From Candidatus Nitrosotalea bavarica (lineage in GTDB: Archaea; Thermoproteota; Nitrososphaeria; Nitrososphaerales; Nitrosopumilaceae): a DNA stretch of 64,000 bases. Numbering within the stretch: the first letter of the stretch is position 1; each line of letters starts with the position of its first letter. The stretch covers positions 146,173 to 210,172 of the forward strand of contig NZ_FUYK01000007.1 of NCBI RefSeq assembly GCF_900167955.1, in the 5' to 3' direction. Of the stretch, positions 24,754-32,632 are shown piece after piece. The translations under genes and the position numbers were made by a program. The notes under the pieces are model-generated. The model made no database searches. It was not told where the DNA came from and was given only the letters and a program-made list of their open reading frames with translations.

Positions 24754-24885
24754 ATGGTTCCCATGAGTACTAAAGCGTGGAAGTGTTATAGGTGCAATTT
24801 GACCTTTACTGATGAATCCCACGCTGCTTTACATGAGGATCTTTCAAAACATAATGTTCGAGAGATTCAAATAGTAAAAGTATAG
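24754..24885 (+). CDS. Small C2H2-type zinc finger protein
   Basis: ATG 24754 (or ATG 24763) to TAG 24885 encodes 43 residues. The core KCYRCNLTFTDESHAALHED has Cys-x2-Cys, a Phe at the expected place and several His residues ending in LSKH, so a single classical zinc finger is likely. It is a complete one-finger protein of the kind found in archaea. The preceding spacer (24574-24753) shows no other gene. It lies in the gap of about 350 bases before the acyl-CoA dehydrogenase. Confidence 0.7.
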   Translation: MVPMSTKAWKCYRCNLTFTDESHAALHEDLSKHNVREIQIVKV

Positions 24886-24929
24886 AAACTCAAATGAAAT
24901 AATATCCTTGGAGATAACTGGATAGATAA

Positions 24930-26183
24930 ATGTCATACTCAAATATTTCCAAGATGAATTTTGAAGTATCAGAAGAGCAAAAAATTTTTCTTGATAAGAT
25001 AGATAGAGTTTGTAAATCAATTAGAGATCATGAAACAAAATGTTATCTAGATGAAAAATCAAATGACCGAGTAATTCCTGAATTTGGAGAAATAGGTATG
25101 CTTGGATGTCCTATATCGAAAAAATATGGAGGTCTTGGATATGATATTTTAACATATTTGTTTGCGATGGAAAGAATAGGACAAGAAGGAAATTCACTTC
25201 GTACCTTTTTCTCTGCGCATATATCAATTGGTCAAATGGTGATACAAAACTGGGGAAATGAGGAACAAAAAAAGAAGTATCTTTCAAATGCCACTACTGG
25301 TAATAGTATAATGGGTTTTGCACTAACAGAGCCAGATGCAGGAAGTGATCCTGGTAAGACTTCGACAAAATTTGAAGAACGTGGAGATAATTATGTTCTA
25401 AATGGAGTAAAACATTGGGTGGGAAATGGGACATTTGCTAAAGTTATAACAACATATGCGAGAGGAACTGACGGAAAAATTTCTGCGTTTATAGTAGATA
25501 CAAACTCCGAGGGATTTCACGCAGAAGAGATGCATAACAAAATGGGATTGCTTACGGTGAAAAATGCAGAGATTACTTTTGAAAATTGTTTAGTTCCAAA
25601 ACAAAATCTTCTTGGGAAAATTGGAAATGGTCTTAGTGTTGCATTTAGTGCATTAATTGATGGAAGATTGAGTGTAGCTGCAGGCGCTGTAGGAGTAATG
25701 AAAGATTGCCTTGATGAATCAATAACATACTCGCAAAAAAGAGAACAACATGGTTCTGTTCTTGCAAAAAAACAACTAATTCAGGAACACCTTGCTACAA
25801 TGATTGTAAACATAGAAAGTTCCAGATGGCTAGTATATCGTGCAGGGGCAGCAAGGCAAAAACTCCATGATTATGTAGAAAACCTCAAAGAAAACGATGT
25901 AAATTGGCTATCTTTACTTGATCGAGAAAACAAGGAATATTCTTCACTGCGAAATAGGGTTGATAGGCTTGCCGCTATTGCCAAGTTGCACGCAACAAAC
26001 GCTGCATTTGACTGTGCAAATAGGGCAGTTCAGGTCTTTGGCTCTTATGGATATCAGAAAACAAGCAGAGTAGCAAGACATTTTCTTGATTCTAGGGCAA
26101 TTGTAATCTACGAAGGGGCAAACGAAGTGCTAAAACTCAAAATAGCATCACTTGAGATGGGTGACAAATATACTGCATACTAG
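24930..26183 (+). CDS. Acyl-CoA dehydrogenase
   Basis: FAD enzyme of 417 residues oxidising acyl-CoA esters. Seen are FALTEPDAGSDPGKTSTK (flavin and substrate contacts), the middle-domain HWVGNG and the C-terminal helices with QVFGSYGYQKTSRVARHFLD. The likely catalytic Glu lies in IYEGANEVLKLKIA, placed as in the glutaryl-CoA and isobutyryl-CoA groups. In autotrophic thaumarchaea such a gene may serve amino acid or fatty acid turnover; the substrate is not clear. It is convergent with the aminotransferase (4-base overlap). Confidence 0.92.
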   Translation: MSYSNISKMNFEVSEEQKIFLDKIDRVCKSIRDHETKCYLDEKSNDRVIPEFGEIGMLGCPISKKYGGLGYDILTYLFAMERIGQEGNSLRTFFSAHISIGQMVIQNWGNEEQKKKYLSNATTGNSIMGFALTEPDAGSDPGKTSTKFEERGDNYVLNGVKHWVGNGTFAKVITTYARGTDGKISAFIVDTNSEGFHAEEMHNKMGLLTVKNAEITFENCLVPKQNLLGKIGNGLSVAFSALIDGRLSVAAGAVGVMKDCLDESITYSQKREQHGSVLAKKQLIQEHLATMIVNIESSRWLVYRAGAARQKLHDYVENLKENDVNWLSLLDRENKEYSSLRNRVDRLAAIAKLHATNAAFDCANRAVQVFGSYGYQKTSRVARHFLDSRAIVIYEGANEVLKLKIASLEMGDKYTAY

Positions 26184-27406
26184 CTTTTCATCAATACTTG
26201 GTGCATAATCTCTAGGCCTTCATGTATCTGCTCTCTTGTAATTATGAGTGGAGGTATAATTCTCATTGATTTTTGACCTGCTCCGAGAGTCAACAAACCA
26301 TGTTTGAATAATTCGGTAAGTTTTTTGTCACGGTGTAATGTTGTATCAAATTCAACTCCTACCATCAAGCCTAATCCCCTTACATCTACTACGCCTTTTT
26401 TTCCAGTCATCTCTGTCAAACCTTTTCTAAGCATGTTGCCCATCTTTGTTGCATTATCTAATAACTTGTCTCGTTTTATTACCTCTATTACTCGTGAGCC
26501 AACTGCCATGTCAATTCTATTTCCTCCTCCCCATGTACTTGATAACACTGATCTTTGTCCTGGATCAAACTTTTTGTCATATGCAGTAGCTCCTATCTGT
26601 AATGCCTTTGCAGTACTCATGATGTCTGGTTTGATTCCATAATGCTCAAAGGCCCACCACTTGCCAGTATGACCTATTCCAGATTGAACTTCATCCAATA
26701 TTAATGGGACTCCATACTTTGTTGCAAATTTTCTCAGATTTGAAATGAATTTTTTACTTGCGACATTGTAACCTCCTTCTCCTTGGATTATTTCAGTTAG
26801 GATGAATGCAATTTTATTCTCTTTTAATAGATTTTCTGCGGCGTCAATTTCTACATCGTCATCTTTTATGCAAAACTTGATTCTTTTTGATGGAAATTCT
26901 GGAAAATTATATTTCTGCACAGGTCTACTATGTGTAAAACTAAGAGCACCTAATGTCCTTCCATGAAATGCACCGGTACACGAAATTCCAGGAAGTGGAC
27001 CTTTCTTTCTATATGCAATCTTTATTGCATTCTCAACAGCTTCTGCACCACTATTTATGAAAAACGTCTTAAAACCTGCAGGCAATATGGCTGAAATATT
27101 TTCTGCAAGATCGGCATGTTCTTGGCAGTAAAAATCCTGACCTGCAATCTTGTATGTCCCATTTGATGAATATGCTGCAAGTATTTCTATAATATCTGGA
27201 TGTGAATATCCTAAAGGACAAGCTCCTATGTTGGATGTAAAATCAAGATACTTGTTACCATCTACATCTTCGATGATACAATTGTGTCCATGTGAAACAA
27301 CCAACGAATACATGAATGTTGAATCATAAGCATGCTTTTTCATGGTATCAATAATACGCCTGGCTTTTGGCCCTGGTATTTTGTCCCTTGTCTCTATCTT
27401 CTCCAT
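26180..27406 (-). CDS. Class III aminotransferase (acetylornithine/4-aminobutyrate type)
   Basis: PLP enzyme of 408 residues. LDFTSNIGACPLGYSHP, FINSGAEAVENAIKIA (phosphate-binding), GAFHGRTLGALSFT, ILDEVQSGIGHTGKWWAFEH and the PLP Lys in STAKALQIGATAYD are all visible, as is a C-terminal GLGLMVGVEF. The SFTHSRPVQK and AFEHYGIKPDI regions fit GABA or acetyl-lysine/ornithine transaminases; the exact amine donor cannot be told. No adjacent arginine or lysine genes help. Confidence 0.9.
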   Translation of the reverse strand: MEKIETRDKIPGPKARRIIDTMKKHAYDSTFMYSLVVSHGHNCIIEDVDGNKYLDFTSNIGACPLGYSHPDIIEILAAYSSNGTYKIAGQDFYCQEHADLAENISAILPAGFKTFFINSGAEAVENAIKIAYRKKGPLPGISCTGAFHGRTLGALSFTHSRPVQKYNFPEFPSKRIKFCIKDDDVEIDAAENLLKENKIAFILTEIIQGEGGYNVASKKFISNLRKFATKYGVPLILDEVQSGIGHTGKWWAFEHYGIKPDIMSTAKALQIGATAYDKKFDPGQRSVLSSTWGGGNRIDMAVGSRVIEVIKRDKLLDNATKMGNMLRKGLTEMTGKKGVVDVRGLGLMVGVEFDTTLHRDKKLTELFKHGLLTLGAGQKSMRIIPPLIITREQIHEGLEIMHQVLMKS

Positions 27407-27523
27407 AGCATGATATGGAAAAATTTTCTAATAAACACTAGCATGTACCACCATGGGTGAAAATCACAGAGGATATGATGAACTAAATCGTAAACAGAGA
27501 CAGAGAAGAGAAAAAAAGAAAAA

Positions 27524-27622
27524 TGCAGAGAGTGGGATTTGAACCCACGAACCCCTAAGGGAAGGGATATCTTATAGAAGATCTTGAGTCCCTCTCGGTT
27601 GACCGGGCTTCGGTACCTCTGC
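27524..27622 (-). tRNA. tRNA-Leu(CAA) with a 14-base intron
   Basis: Read on the minus strand the gene starts GCAGAGG and ends TCTCTGC plus A; no CCA is encoded. The T arm is GTGGG TTCAAAT CCCAC and a long variable arm (TCCCTTAGGGG) marks a type II tRNA. The anticodon stem AGGGA/TCCCT encloses 21 bases: a 7-base loop CTCAAG-A with anticodon CAA plus a 14-base insert after position 37. The insert can fold (ATCTT/AAGAT) into a bulge-helix-bulge. A TATA box (gaatatataa, about 27643-27652) lies about 25 bases upstream, and a long T run follows the 3' end. Confidence 0.9.
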
Positions 27623-27685
27623 AACGAGAGATCACTATACTGAATATATAACTGAAACCGTGACTGTATTGATTTTTGATTGCTT

Positions 27686-27844
27686 TTACTGCTCGCTTGC
27701 AATTTTCTCTGACATGGCAGGCATGGTATAGAAAAATTCATCTTCAAAACCAAAATCCTGTTTTCCAGTCTTTCTTAATGCTTCAAAATATCTCATACAA
27801 TTCGTGTAAAACTCACTTGATTTGGATTGACTACTTGTCTGCAT
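27686..27844 (-). CDS. Small acidic hypothetical protein
   Basis: ATG at 27844 to TAA at 27686 encodes 52 residues. Composition is that of a real soluble protein: a helix-like EFYTNCMRYFEALRKTGKQD followed by an acidic FGFEDEFFYT. It lies between tRNA-Leu and sufC on the same strand. A T/A-rich promoter-like stretch lies upstream near 27850-27865. No family recognised. Confidence 0.5.
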   Translation of the reverse strand: MQTSSQSKSSEFYTNCMRYFEALRKTGKQDFGFEDEFFYTMPAMSEKIASEQ

Positions 27845-27915
27845 ATGTATGGATTAAAAAAATAATGTTTGTATACCGATGTGAGAAATTTTAGACTAAT
27901 AATATAAGAAGTTCT

Positions 27916-28692
27916 TTATTCTGTAGTTTCTTGAATTCCAAGCCACGCATAGCCTTTCTGTTCCAATTCATCGGCAAGCTCTTTTGGACCTTCTTTGATC
28001 ATCTTTCCTTGTGCCATTACATGAACAAAATCAAGCTTGTCTAGGAATTTTAGAATTCTTGCATAATGGGTGATGACAATTACTGTGGCATCTTTTCTTG
28101 AGACTGAACTGATGGCTTTTGCTACTGCTTGTACTGCATCAATATCTAAACCTGAATCTGGTTCATCAAGAATGGATATTCTTGGCTGTAATACTGCCAT
28201 CTGTAAAACCTCTGATCTTTTTTTCTCTCCACCCGAAAATCCTTCATTGAGGTATCTTGATAAGAAATCATGTTTTAGTCCTACTTCATCAAGATTTTTC
28301 TTCAGATAGTTTTGAAATTCTCTGACTGTAAGAAAAACTTCTCTTTTTTCATCTCCAAGTGACTTGCTTAATGCATTGTATGCCGTTCTTAGAAAATGTG
28401 AGTAACCTACCCCCGAAACTTCTGTTGGATATTGAAATGCCAAGAACAATCCTTTCTTTGCTCTTTCATCAGGGGAAAGACCAAGTATACTTTCTCCATC
28501 TAGTAAAATATCTCCTTTTGTAACTTCATACTTTGGATGACCTAAAATCGTATATGATAAAGTACTCTTACCAGATCCGTTTGGTCCCATGATGGCATGA
28601 ACTTCGCCTGGACCTGTTTTGAGATTTACTCCCTTGAGAATTTCTTTACCGTCTCTTTGTACGTGAAGATCTTTAATCTCAAGTGTTGCCAT
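27916..28692 (-). CDS. sufC: Fe-S cluster assembly ATPase SufC
   Basis: ABC-type ATPase that binds SufB and SufD and drives cluster assembly. The 258 residues contain Walker A GPNGSGKST, the SufC-specific signature FSGGEKKRSEVLQM, Walker B ISILDEPDSGLDID and the switch His in VIVITHYARIL. It is transcribed alone, about 20 kb from sufB/sufD, unlike the usual contiguous suf operon. A TATA box (ggatatataag, 28713-28723) is about 26 bases before the ATG, so it is probably leaderless. Confidence 0.96.
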   Translation of the reverse strand: MATLEIKDLHVQRDGKEILKGVNLKTGPGEVHAIMGPNGSGKSTLSYTILGHPKYEVTKGDILLDGESILGLSPDERAKKGLFLAFQYPTEVSGVGYSHFLRTAYNALSKSLGDEKREVFLTVREFQNYLKKNLDEVGLKHDFLSRYLNEGFSGGEKKRSEVLQMAVLQPRISILDEPDSGLDIDAVQAVAKAISSVSRKDATVIVITHYARILKFLDKLDFVHVMAQGKMIKEGPKELADELEQKGYAWLGIQETTE

Positions 28693-28733
28693 TATCTTTA
28701 CAAGATGATTTTGGATATATAAGCTAACAAAAA

Positions 28734-28771
28734 ATTAGCTAGCGCTAATTCTAATTCTAAGAATTTAGAAT
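28734..28771. promoter_or_regulatory. Paired palindromes upstream of sufC, shared with sufB
   Basis: ATTAGC-TAGC-GCTAAT (28734-28749) stands about 10 bases upstream of the sufC TATA box and is followed by ATTCTAA-GAAT-TTAGAAT (28754-28771). The second repeat, read in sufC orientation, matches the site at 6020-6036 before sufB in 16 of 17 bases. The order relative to the start codon is the same at both loci, with 6- and 9-base spacers. The position next to the TATA box fits a repressor or activator operator. Confidence 0.6.
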
Positions 28772-28900
28772 GATCTTATCATACGTAAGTGATTCAAAAT
28801 GTATCTTACTGACTACTGATTGTCTTTGAATGATTTGTATTTGGTGTATGTTGGAGAGGTTTTCCAAGTGTTGTGGCATTCTTGGCGTAATATGTTTACA

Positions 28901-29464
28901 CTATCTTTCTTTAGTCTTCAGATGATTCTTAAAGGAAAACAGCATCACTGAAAAATTAAACTCCTTTGTGGTTAAAGGTATGTGGATTGATTTTGAAGAC
29001 AATGCCATGATTCTAAAAATAATTCTTACACATTCGTGTCGGAAAAATTCTATTGAACGATGTGTCAAGACGAATGCCTTTTTCTCTATTTTGTCACTGT
29101 ATTCAAACAAGGTTGGTTCGTACTTGAGATAATAAAAGAAGATTATTCTTACATATTTTACATACCTGTGATCTATTTTATAGCAAAGAAAATTTAGCCA
29201 ATCTAGAAAACTATCTTTTTCATATTGATGACTTTTATTCATGGTGTGATATTTTGTTGCGTCGTTTACCCTGGTATATGAGCTATTTTTTACACGTAGG
29301 GTATGATACGCCTCGGCTATCATTTTGAATTTTACACCGTCTTTTGCAGATGTATTTTTGTCAGGATGATATTCTAAGGCAAGTCTACGATATGCATCCT
29401 TTATCTCATTTATGGGTGCGCCTTCGCTCACGCCAAGTAATTTGTAACACTGACTACTGTCCAA
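28901..29464 (-). CDS. J-domain (DnaJ-like) protein
   Basis: A 187-residue protein whose first 60 residues are a J domain: CYKLLGVSEGAPINEIKDAY, RRLALEYHPDKNTSAKDG with the essential HPD, and KMIAEAYHTL. There is no Gly/Phe region or zinc-finger domain, so it is a type III co-chaperone. The C-terminal 110 residues are rich in aromatics and basic residues and unlike any domain I know. The start is TTG 29464. The J domain implies stimulation of an Hsp70-type ATPase, with the C-terminus giving specificity. Confidence 0.85.
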   Translation of the reverse strand: MDSSQCYKLLGVSEGAPINEIKDAYRRLALEYHPDKNTSAKDGVKFKMIAEAYHTLRVKNSSYTRVNDATKYHTMNKSHQYEKDSFLDWLNFLCYKIDHRYVKYVRIIFFYYLKYEPTLFEYSDKIEKKAFVLTHRSIEFFRHECVRIIFRIMALSSKSIHIPLTTKEFNFSVMLFSFKNHLKTKER

Positions 29465-29537
29465 TGATTAGATATTACTTGATCCGTTTTAATAAAGTTT
29501 GATCGCATTTTTCTTGGTATATTTGTAAACTAGAATC

Positions 29538-30293
29538 TTAGATGTTGCTTGGAATCATCTTTACTCTTCCAAGTACTACAACTGCTCCTACCATTATTGC
29601 AACAACCAATCCTATGATGGAAACTGGAAATTCTGGTACGGCGGGTGCTTGTGAAGGGCTTGAAATCTGAAGAGTGTTAACCATGCTGTCAAAAGCTGCA
29701 ACTTGGGAATCATACCCTGAAGAAGAGTTTGCTCTATAACTTAGCATGATATTTGCCGAACCTGTTTGAGTCGTCTCAGCCTTGGATTTCATTTCAATAG
29801 GATTCTCATTAGAATCTGTCCCTGTACAGTCTTTTGTTAACACGTTAAGATTCAAACCGTTGACAGTATTAGTTGATGTAGAATTAGTACATGTTAATCC
29901 CTGCATGGTTCTCATCGTATATTGAGAAGTTGTTGAACTAATTGGGGTCATGGACATGCTAATTGTAATTGGTGGACGTGGGGCTCCCTGCGTTGATTGA
30001 TATCCTCCTGGTGCTATCATTACTCTAGTACTTCCTGAAGTTGATTTCATCTCAAAACCACTCCATCCATCTGGAAGTGTTATCTGTACTCCAAAGTTAG
30101 AATTGGTATAAGTGCCATTTACAGGAGTATGTGTACCCTGGAATTGGTGTTGACTTCCAGTTCCATTTCCACCTTGGTATCCTTGACCTCCTTGTACTGG
30201 GGATTGTGCACTAGCTTGTGTCGCAAATATCATACTTGTAACAAACACTACAGCAATTAATCCTAAAAGTAAAATGGGTTTCAATATACTCAA
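29538..30293 (-). CDS. Secreted PsbP-like protein with PEF-type C-terminal sorting tail
   Basis: A 251-residue protein with an N-terminal signal peptide (PILLLGLIAVVFVTSMIFAT, cleavage near QASAQ), a Gly/Gln-rich linker, a domain resembling PsbP/Mog1 (FGVQITLPDGWSGFEMKSTS, then AAFDSMVNTLQI) and a C-terminal PAVPEF followed by a hydrophobic helix and a short basic end. PEF tails are archaeosortase-type sorting signals. TTG 30293 or TTG 30284 may be the start; a TATA-like element at about 30305-30315 fits the latter. An element AACAAAGTTCTTGA (30324-30337) shared with nearby genes lies upstream. Confidence 0.8.
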   Translation of the reverse strand: MSILKPILLLGLIAVVFVTSMIFATQASAQSPVQGGQGYQGGNGTGSQHQFQGTHTPVNGTYTNSNFGVQITLPDGWSGFEMKSTSGSTRVMIAPGGYQSTQGAPRPPITISMSMTPISSTTSQYTMRTMQGLTCTNSTSTNTVNGLNLNVLTKDCTGTDSNENPIEMKSKAETTQTGSANIMLSYRANSSSGYDSQVAAFDSMVNTLQISSPSQAPAVPEFPVSIIGLVVAIMVGAVVVLGRVKMIPSNI

Positions 30294-30411
30294 TTATTTT
30301 TCAGAGATATTTATGTATTAGTTAACAAAGTTCTTGATGCTAGAACCTTTCAATTTTCTTACTGCTTAATCCTTTTTCCTATGATGATTTTACAGTCTTT
30401 GGTCTTTAGTA

Positions 30412-30939
30412 CTATTCATCGCCTAATTCTTTGTCTACTTTATCTTGGAGTGATTTGAATTTGGTGAATCGCTTGCTCCAATGTACAAAGAATTTGTACT
30501 CCTTAATTGCTATAAGCAATAGGATTACAGCAAATATTATTGAGATTATTATGAATACCCGTAATCCTAAAAATATGGATGTAGTATGAGTACGGTTTGC
30601 TTGCCCTGTAGGTACTTCCCTTATGACCGTGCCATTTTGATCAACTAGTTGAAGGTGTGCTCCTGGTGGAATGTGACGAAGTTCATTTCCACTTCCTTGC
30701 TGTGTTTCTAATTGTCTTATACTGTAATCAGGATGTTCGAGTAAAATTCCTCCTAGTATTATTGCGGCAGGTCCAAAAAATAATGCGGTTGCAATAAAAG
30801 TCAGAAATAACCGTCTTGACCTGTTAGTATGAGCTAAAAGTTCGTCTAAAATTTTTAAAATATTGTCAGATTTTCTTCCCTCGTCTTTGTCTTCTGGCAT
30901 TTTCTCTTTTTTAGGAGAATTGTTCTCAGGCTCTGACAT
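30412..30939 (-). CDS. Conserved two-helix membrane protein
   Basis: A 175-residue protein with a charged cytoplasmic N-terminus (SEPENNSPKKEKMPEDKDEG), a first membrane helix at about 42-65, an exported loop of about 50 residues, a second helix at about 125-147, and a basic cytoplasmic tail. The loop (HIPPGAHLQLVDQNGTVIREV) resembles a small beta domain. No family recognised. It lies upstream of the PsbP-like gene on the same strand with 118 bases between them. Confidence 0.65.
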   Translation of the reverse strand: MSEPENNSPKKEKMPEDKDEGRKSDNILKILDELLAHTNRSRRLFLTFIATALFFGPAAIILGGILLEHPDYSIRQLETQQGSGNELRHIPPGAHLQLVDQNGTVIREVPTGQANRTHTTSIFLGLRVFIIISIIFAVILLLIAIKEYKFFVHWSKRFTKFKSLQDKVDKELGDE

Positions 30940-30976
30940 TTACTAGATTTCCCCTATTTGCATTAAAAATGCTTCG

Positions 30977-31309
30977 CTAACTTTGTTCTTCAACGTGTCT
31001 CTCCTTCCTAGGAAACATATCCTCATATGGCTCTAAAATTAATTTGAAAAACTCCCGTCCCTTTTGAGTCACTGAGTATTTTATTATCTTTTTATTTCCC
31101 CATGCCTGCTCGGCCCTATCTATGAAGCCTTTTTTCTCAAGGCTTTCAAGAATGTCTTTATGTTTCATTAAATTCAAGCCACAATAGCTGAGAAGTGATG
31201 TCTGATTGAGCTCACCATGCTCTGTTAATTTTAAAATAATGTCTTTTCGTATGTAAATTCTATCTCTATATTCGTGTGACAAGTTATAGTTTGATGCGGT
31301 ATCAGTCAA
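30977..31309 (-). CDS. Winged-helix transcriptional regulator
   Basis: A 110-residue protein: YRDRIYIRKDIILKLTEHGE, then LNQTSLLSYCGLNLMKHKDI (recognition helix region), ESLEKKGFIDR, KIIKYSVTQKGREFFKLILE. This pattern is typical of small archaeal winged-helix regulators related to Sso10a and PadR-like proteins. It precedes the membrane gene at 30412 by 37 bases and may regulate the secretion-related cluster around it. It is divergent from 31440. Confidence 0.8.
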   Translation of the reverse strand: MTDTASNYNLSHEYRDRIYIRKDIILKLTEHGELNQTSLLSYCGLNLMKHKDILESLEKKGFIDRAEQAWGNKKIIKYSVTQKGREFFKLILEPYEDMFPRKERHVEEQS

Positions 31310-31380
31310 GTATTAATCTTTATTCGTAATTATTTTATTTGGGCCAAAAGTTGTATTTTCAGCAGCATTTGCCATTCAGT

Positions 31381-31417
31381 AACAATGTTACTGAACAAAG
31401 TTTGATAAGTGTTTTAT
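31381..31417 (+). promoter_or_regulatory. 37-base promoter element, first copy
   Basis: The segment begins AACAATGTTACTGAACAAAG and ends AAGTGTTTTAT. It matches 32488-32524 at 33 of 37 positions. It combines a dyad AACA-A-TGTT, a second box GAACAAAGTTTGA and a TATA-like tttat near 31412-31417, which is 26 bases before the ATG at 31440. So it looks like an operator plus core promoter of a leaderless gene. Confidence 0.5.
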
Positions 31418-31439
31418 CTGAAATTAATGATTCTTAGAT

Positions 31440-31862
31440 ATGGAATTTGATATGCAATCAGTTCAAAACACTAGTCAAAAAAATTTTTCTCAAGAAAGAC
31501 TTGAATCTTTTTGCAATGAGATCCTTAATTTAGATCCTAAAATTAGATTTGTCGGAATCATTACTGATAAGGGAAAACTGCTTGCCGAAAATAAGAGAAA
31601 AGGATTGAAAGTTTTCATCGATCCCAAAGACCTAGAGATCTTGTTAATGGAAACTGCATTAGGAGTACGTATGCGTAGAGTACACGATGACCAGCTTGGA
31701 CCAGTAAATTTCACAATTTCATATGGGCAAAACTCAATATCTATAATCTTTCCATTGGAGACCCAAATGTTATGCATCACCGCCGAAAAAGATTTAGATT
31801 TTTTAAAAATTCCGTTTTTTATACTAAAACTCTTGGAAGAAAAAATTGTCAAAAAGGATTAA
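31440..31862 (+). CDS. Roadblock/LC7-like small protein (DUF6659-type)
   Basis: A 140-residue alpha/beta protein. DPKIRFVGIITDKGKLLAEN, LLMETALGVRMRRVHDDQLG, VNFTISYGQNSISIIFPLE and MLCITAEKDLDFLKIPFFIL give the strand order of a roadblock-like fold. Proteins of this kind occur in several copies in thaumarchaeal genomes; the gene at 40880 is a distant relative. A signalling or sensor role is likely but unproven. The promoter element directly upstream is shared with the ABC exporter locus. Confidence 0.7.
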   Translation: MEFDMQSVQNTSQKNFSQERLESFCNEILNLDPKIRFVGIITDKGKLLAENKRKGLKVFIDPKDLEILLMETALGVRMRRVHDDQLGPVNFTISYGQNSISIIFPLETQMLCITAEKDLDFLKIPFFILKLLEEKIVKKD

Positions 31863-32045
31863 AATTATATGCAAAAATCCCACAGATCATCAATTATGAA
31901 TTTCAATGTTGGTAATAGATTTGGTCACTAAAACAAAACGATTTGGAATAATTGTATTTTCTGATATGCTGTTATTAGATCTAAAAAACACTGGGTATTG
32001 CCTAACTCGCACTAATTTGCTAACAAATGAGATGTGAAAAATATA

Positions 32046-32186
32046 ATGTTTCATAAAGAAAAAGACTTTCAATGTAAAATACACAAAATGCAATTTAGTG
32101 ATATTATCAGATTAGAGCGTCACTCAAAAGTTGTACATCCGACAAAACATGATGGATTTAGGCAAAAATGGTATTGGGATAATTAA
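32046..32186 (+). CDS. Small single C2H2-like zinc finger protein with Cys-x2-His
   Basis: ATG 32046 to TAA 32186 encodes 46 residues. The core FQCKIHKMQFSDIIRLERHS continues KVVH, matching the classical pattern F-x-C-x2-C-x3-F-x5-L-x2-H-x4-H except that the second Cys is His. The spacing of Phe, Leu and both final His is exact, which is unlikely by chance. The preceding 180 bases (31863-32045) show no gene. Confidence 0.6.
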   Translation: MFHKEKDFQCKIHKMQFSDIIRLERHSKVVHPTKHDGFRQKWYWDN

Positions 32187-32280
32187 TACATGTTTTTTAA
32201 AAATTTTTTGGGGGACACATTATATTATAATCAAGGAATTTTCTTATTGTACGATCTTTTTAGAAAGGGAGATCAAAATA

Positions 32281-32442
32281 ATGCAGATTAAACTAGAACC
32301 CAAAGATGTTGCAAGACTTGATACATTTGGAAATAACAAGTGTAGAAAATGTGCTCTTGGATTTGTGGAAGGCGACACGGTATTACGAATTGGAGCAAGA
32401 CCTCCAAAATATTTTCATCTGGAATGTTTCAAACCGTATTAG
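32281..32442 (+). CDS. Small zinc-binding protein (LIM/treble-clef-like)
   Basis: ATG 32281 is chosen because AGGGAG (32266-32271) precedes it; the frame is open further upstream but that extension is low-complexity and hydrophobic. The 53-residue product holds NNKCRKCALGFVEGDTVLRI and a final FHLECF, giving Cys-x2-Cys and His-x2-Cys, the first half of a LIM or PARP-type finger. It is probably a structural zinc protein with a nucleic-acid or protein partner. Confidence 0.7.
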   Translation: MQIKLEPKDVARLDTFGNNKCRKCALGFVEGDTVLRIGARPPKYFHLECFKPY

Positions 32443-32487
32443 GCGTATATCTTATTTCCTTATTTGAAAATCATCTTAATCTTCACT

Positions 32488-32524
32488 AACAATGTTCTTG
32501 AACAAGGTTTGACAAGTGTTTTAT
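32488..32524 (+). promoter_or_regulatory. 37-base promoter element, second copy
   Basis: Begins AACAATGTTCTTGAACAAGG and ends AAGTGTTTTAT; 33 of 37 positions equal the copy at 31381-31417. The included TATA-like ttttat would start a transcript near 32546. The ABC exporter ATG is at 32633, so this copy implies a leader of about 85 bases. A 19-codon frame from ATG 32548 lies exactly at the predicted transcript start; whether it is translated is unknown. Confidence 0.45.
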
Positions 32525-32632
32525 GTAAAAAAATTAACTAAAATATCATGATATCGCATACTTTGGAAATATTTACTTTAATGAATTTATTAATATTGAG
32601 GGATTAAGATATGAATCTAAAAGGAATTGATT

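Noticed and set aside
27394-27753. A 119-residue minus-strand reading frame
   Set aside because: It runs straight through the tRNA-Leu gene and has an unnatural composition, so it is a shadow of the tRNA.
28757-28879. A 40-codon minus-strand frame upstream of sufC
   Set aside because: Its end lies inside the shared palindrome and it shows no motif; it may be real but the regulatory reading is stronger.
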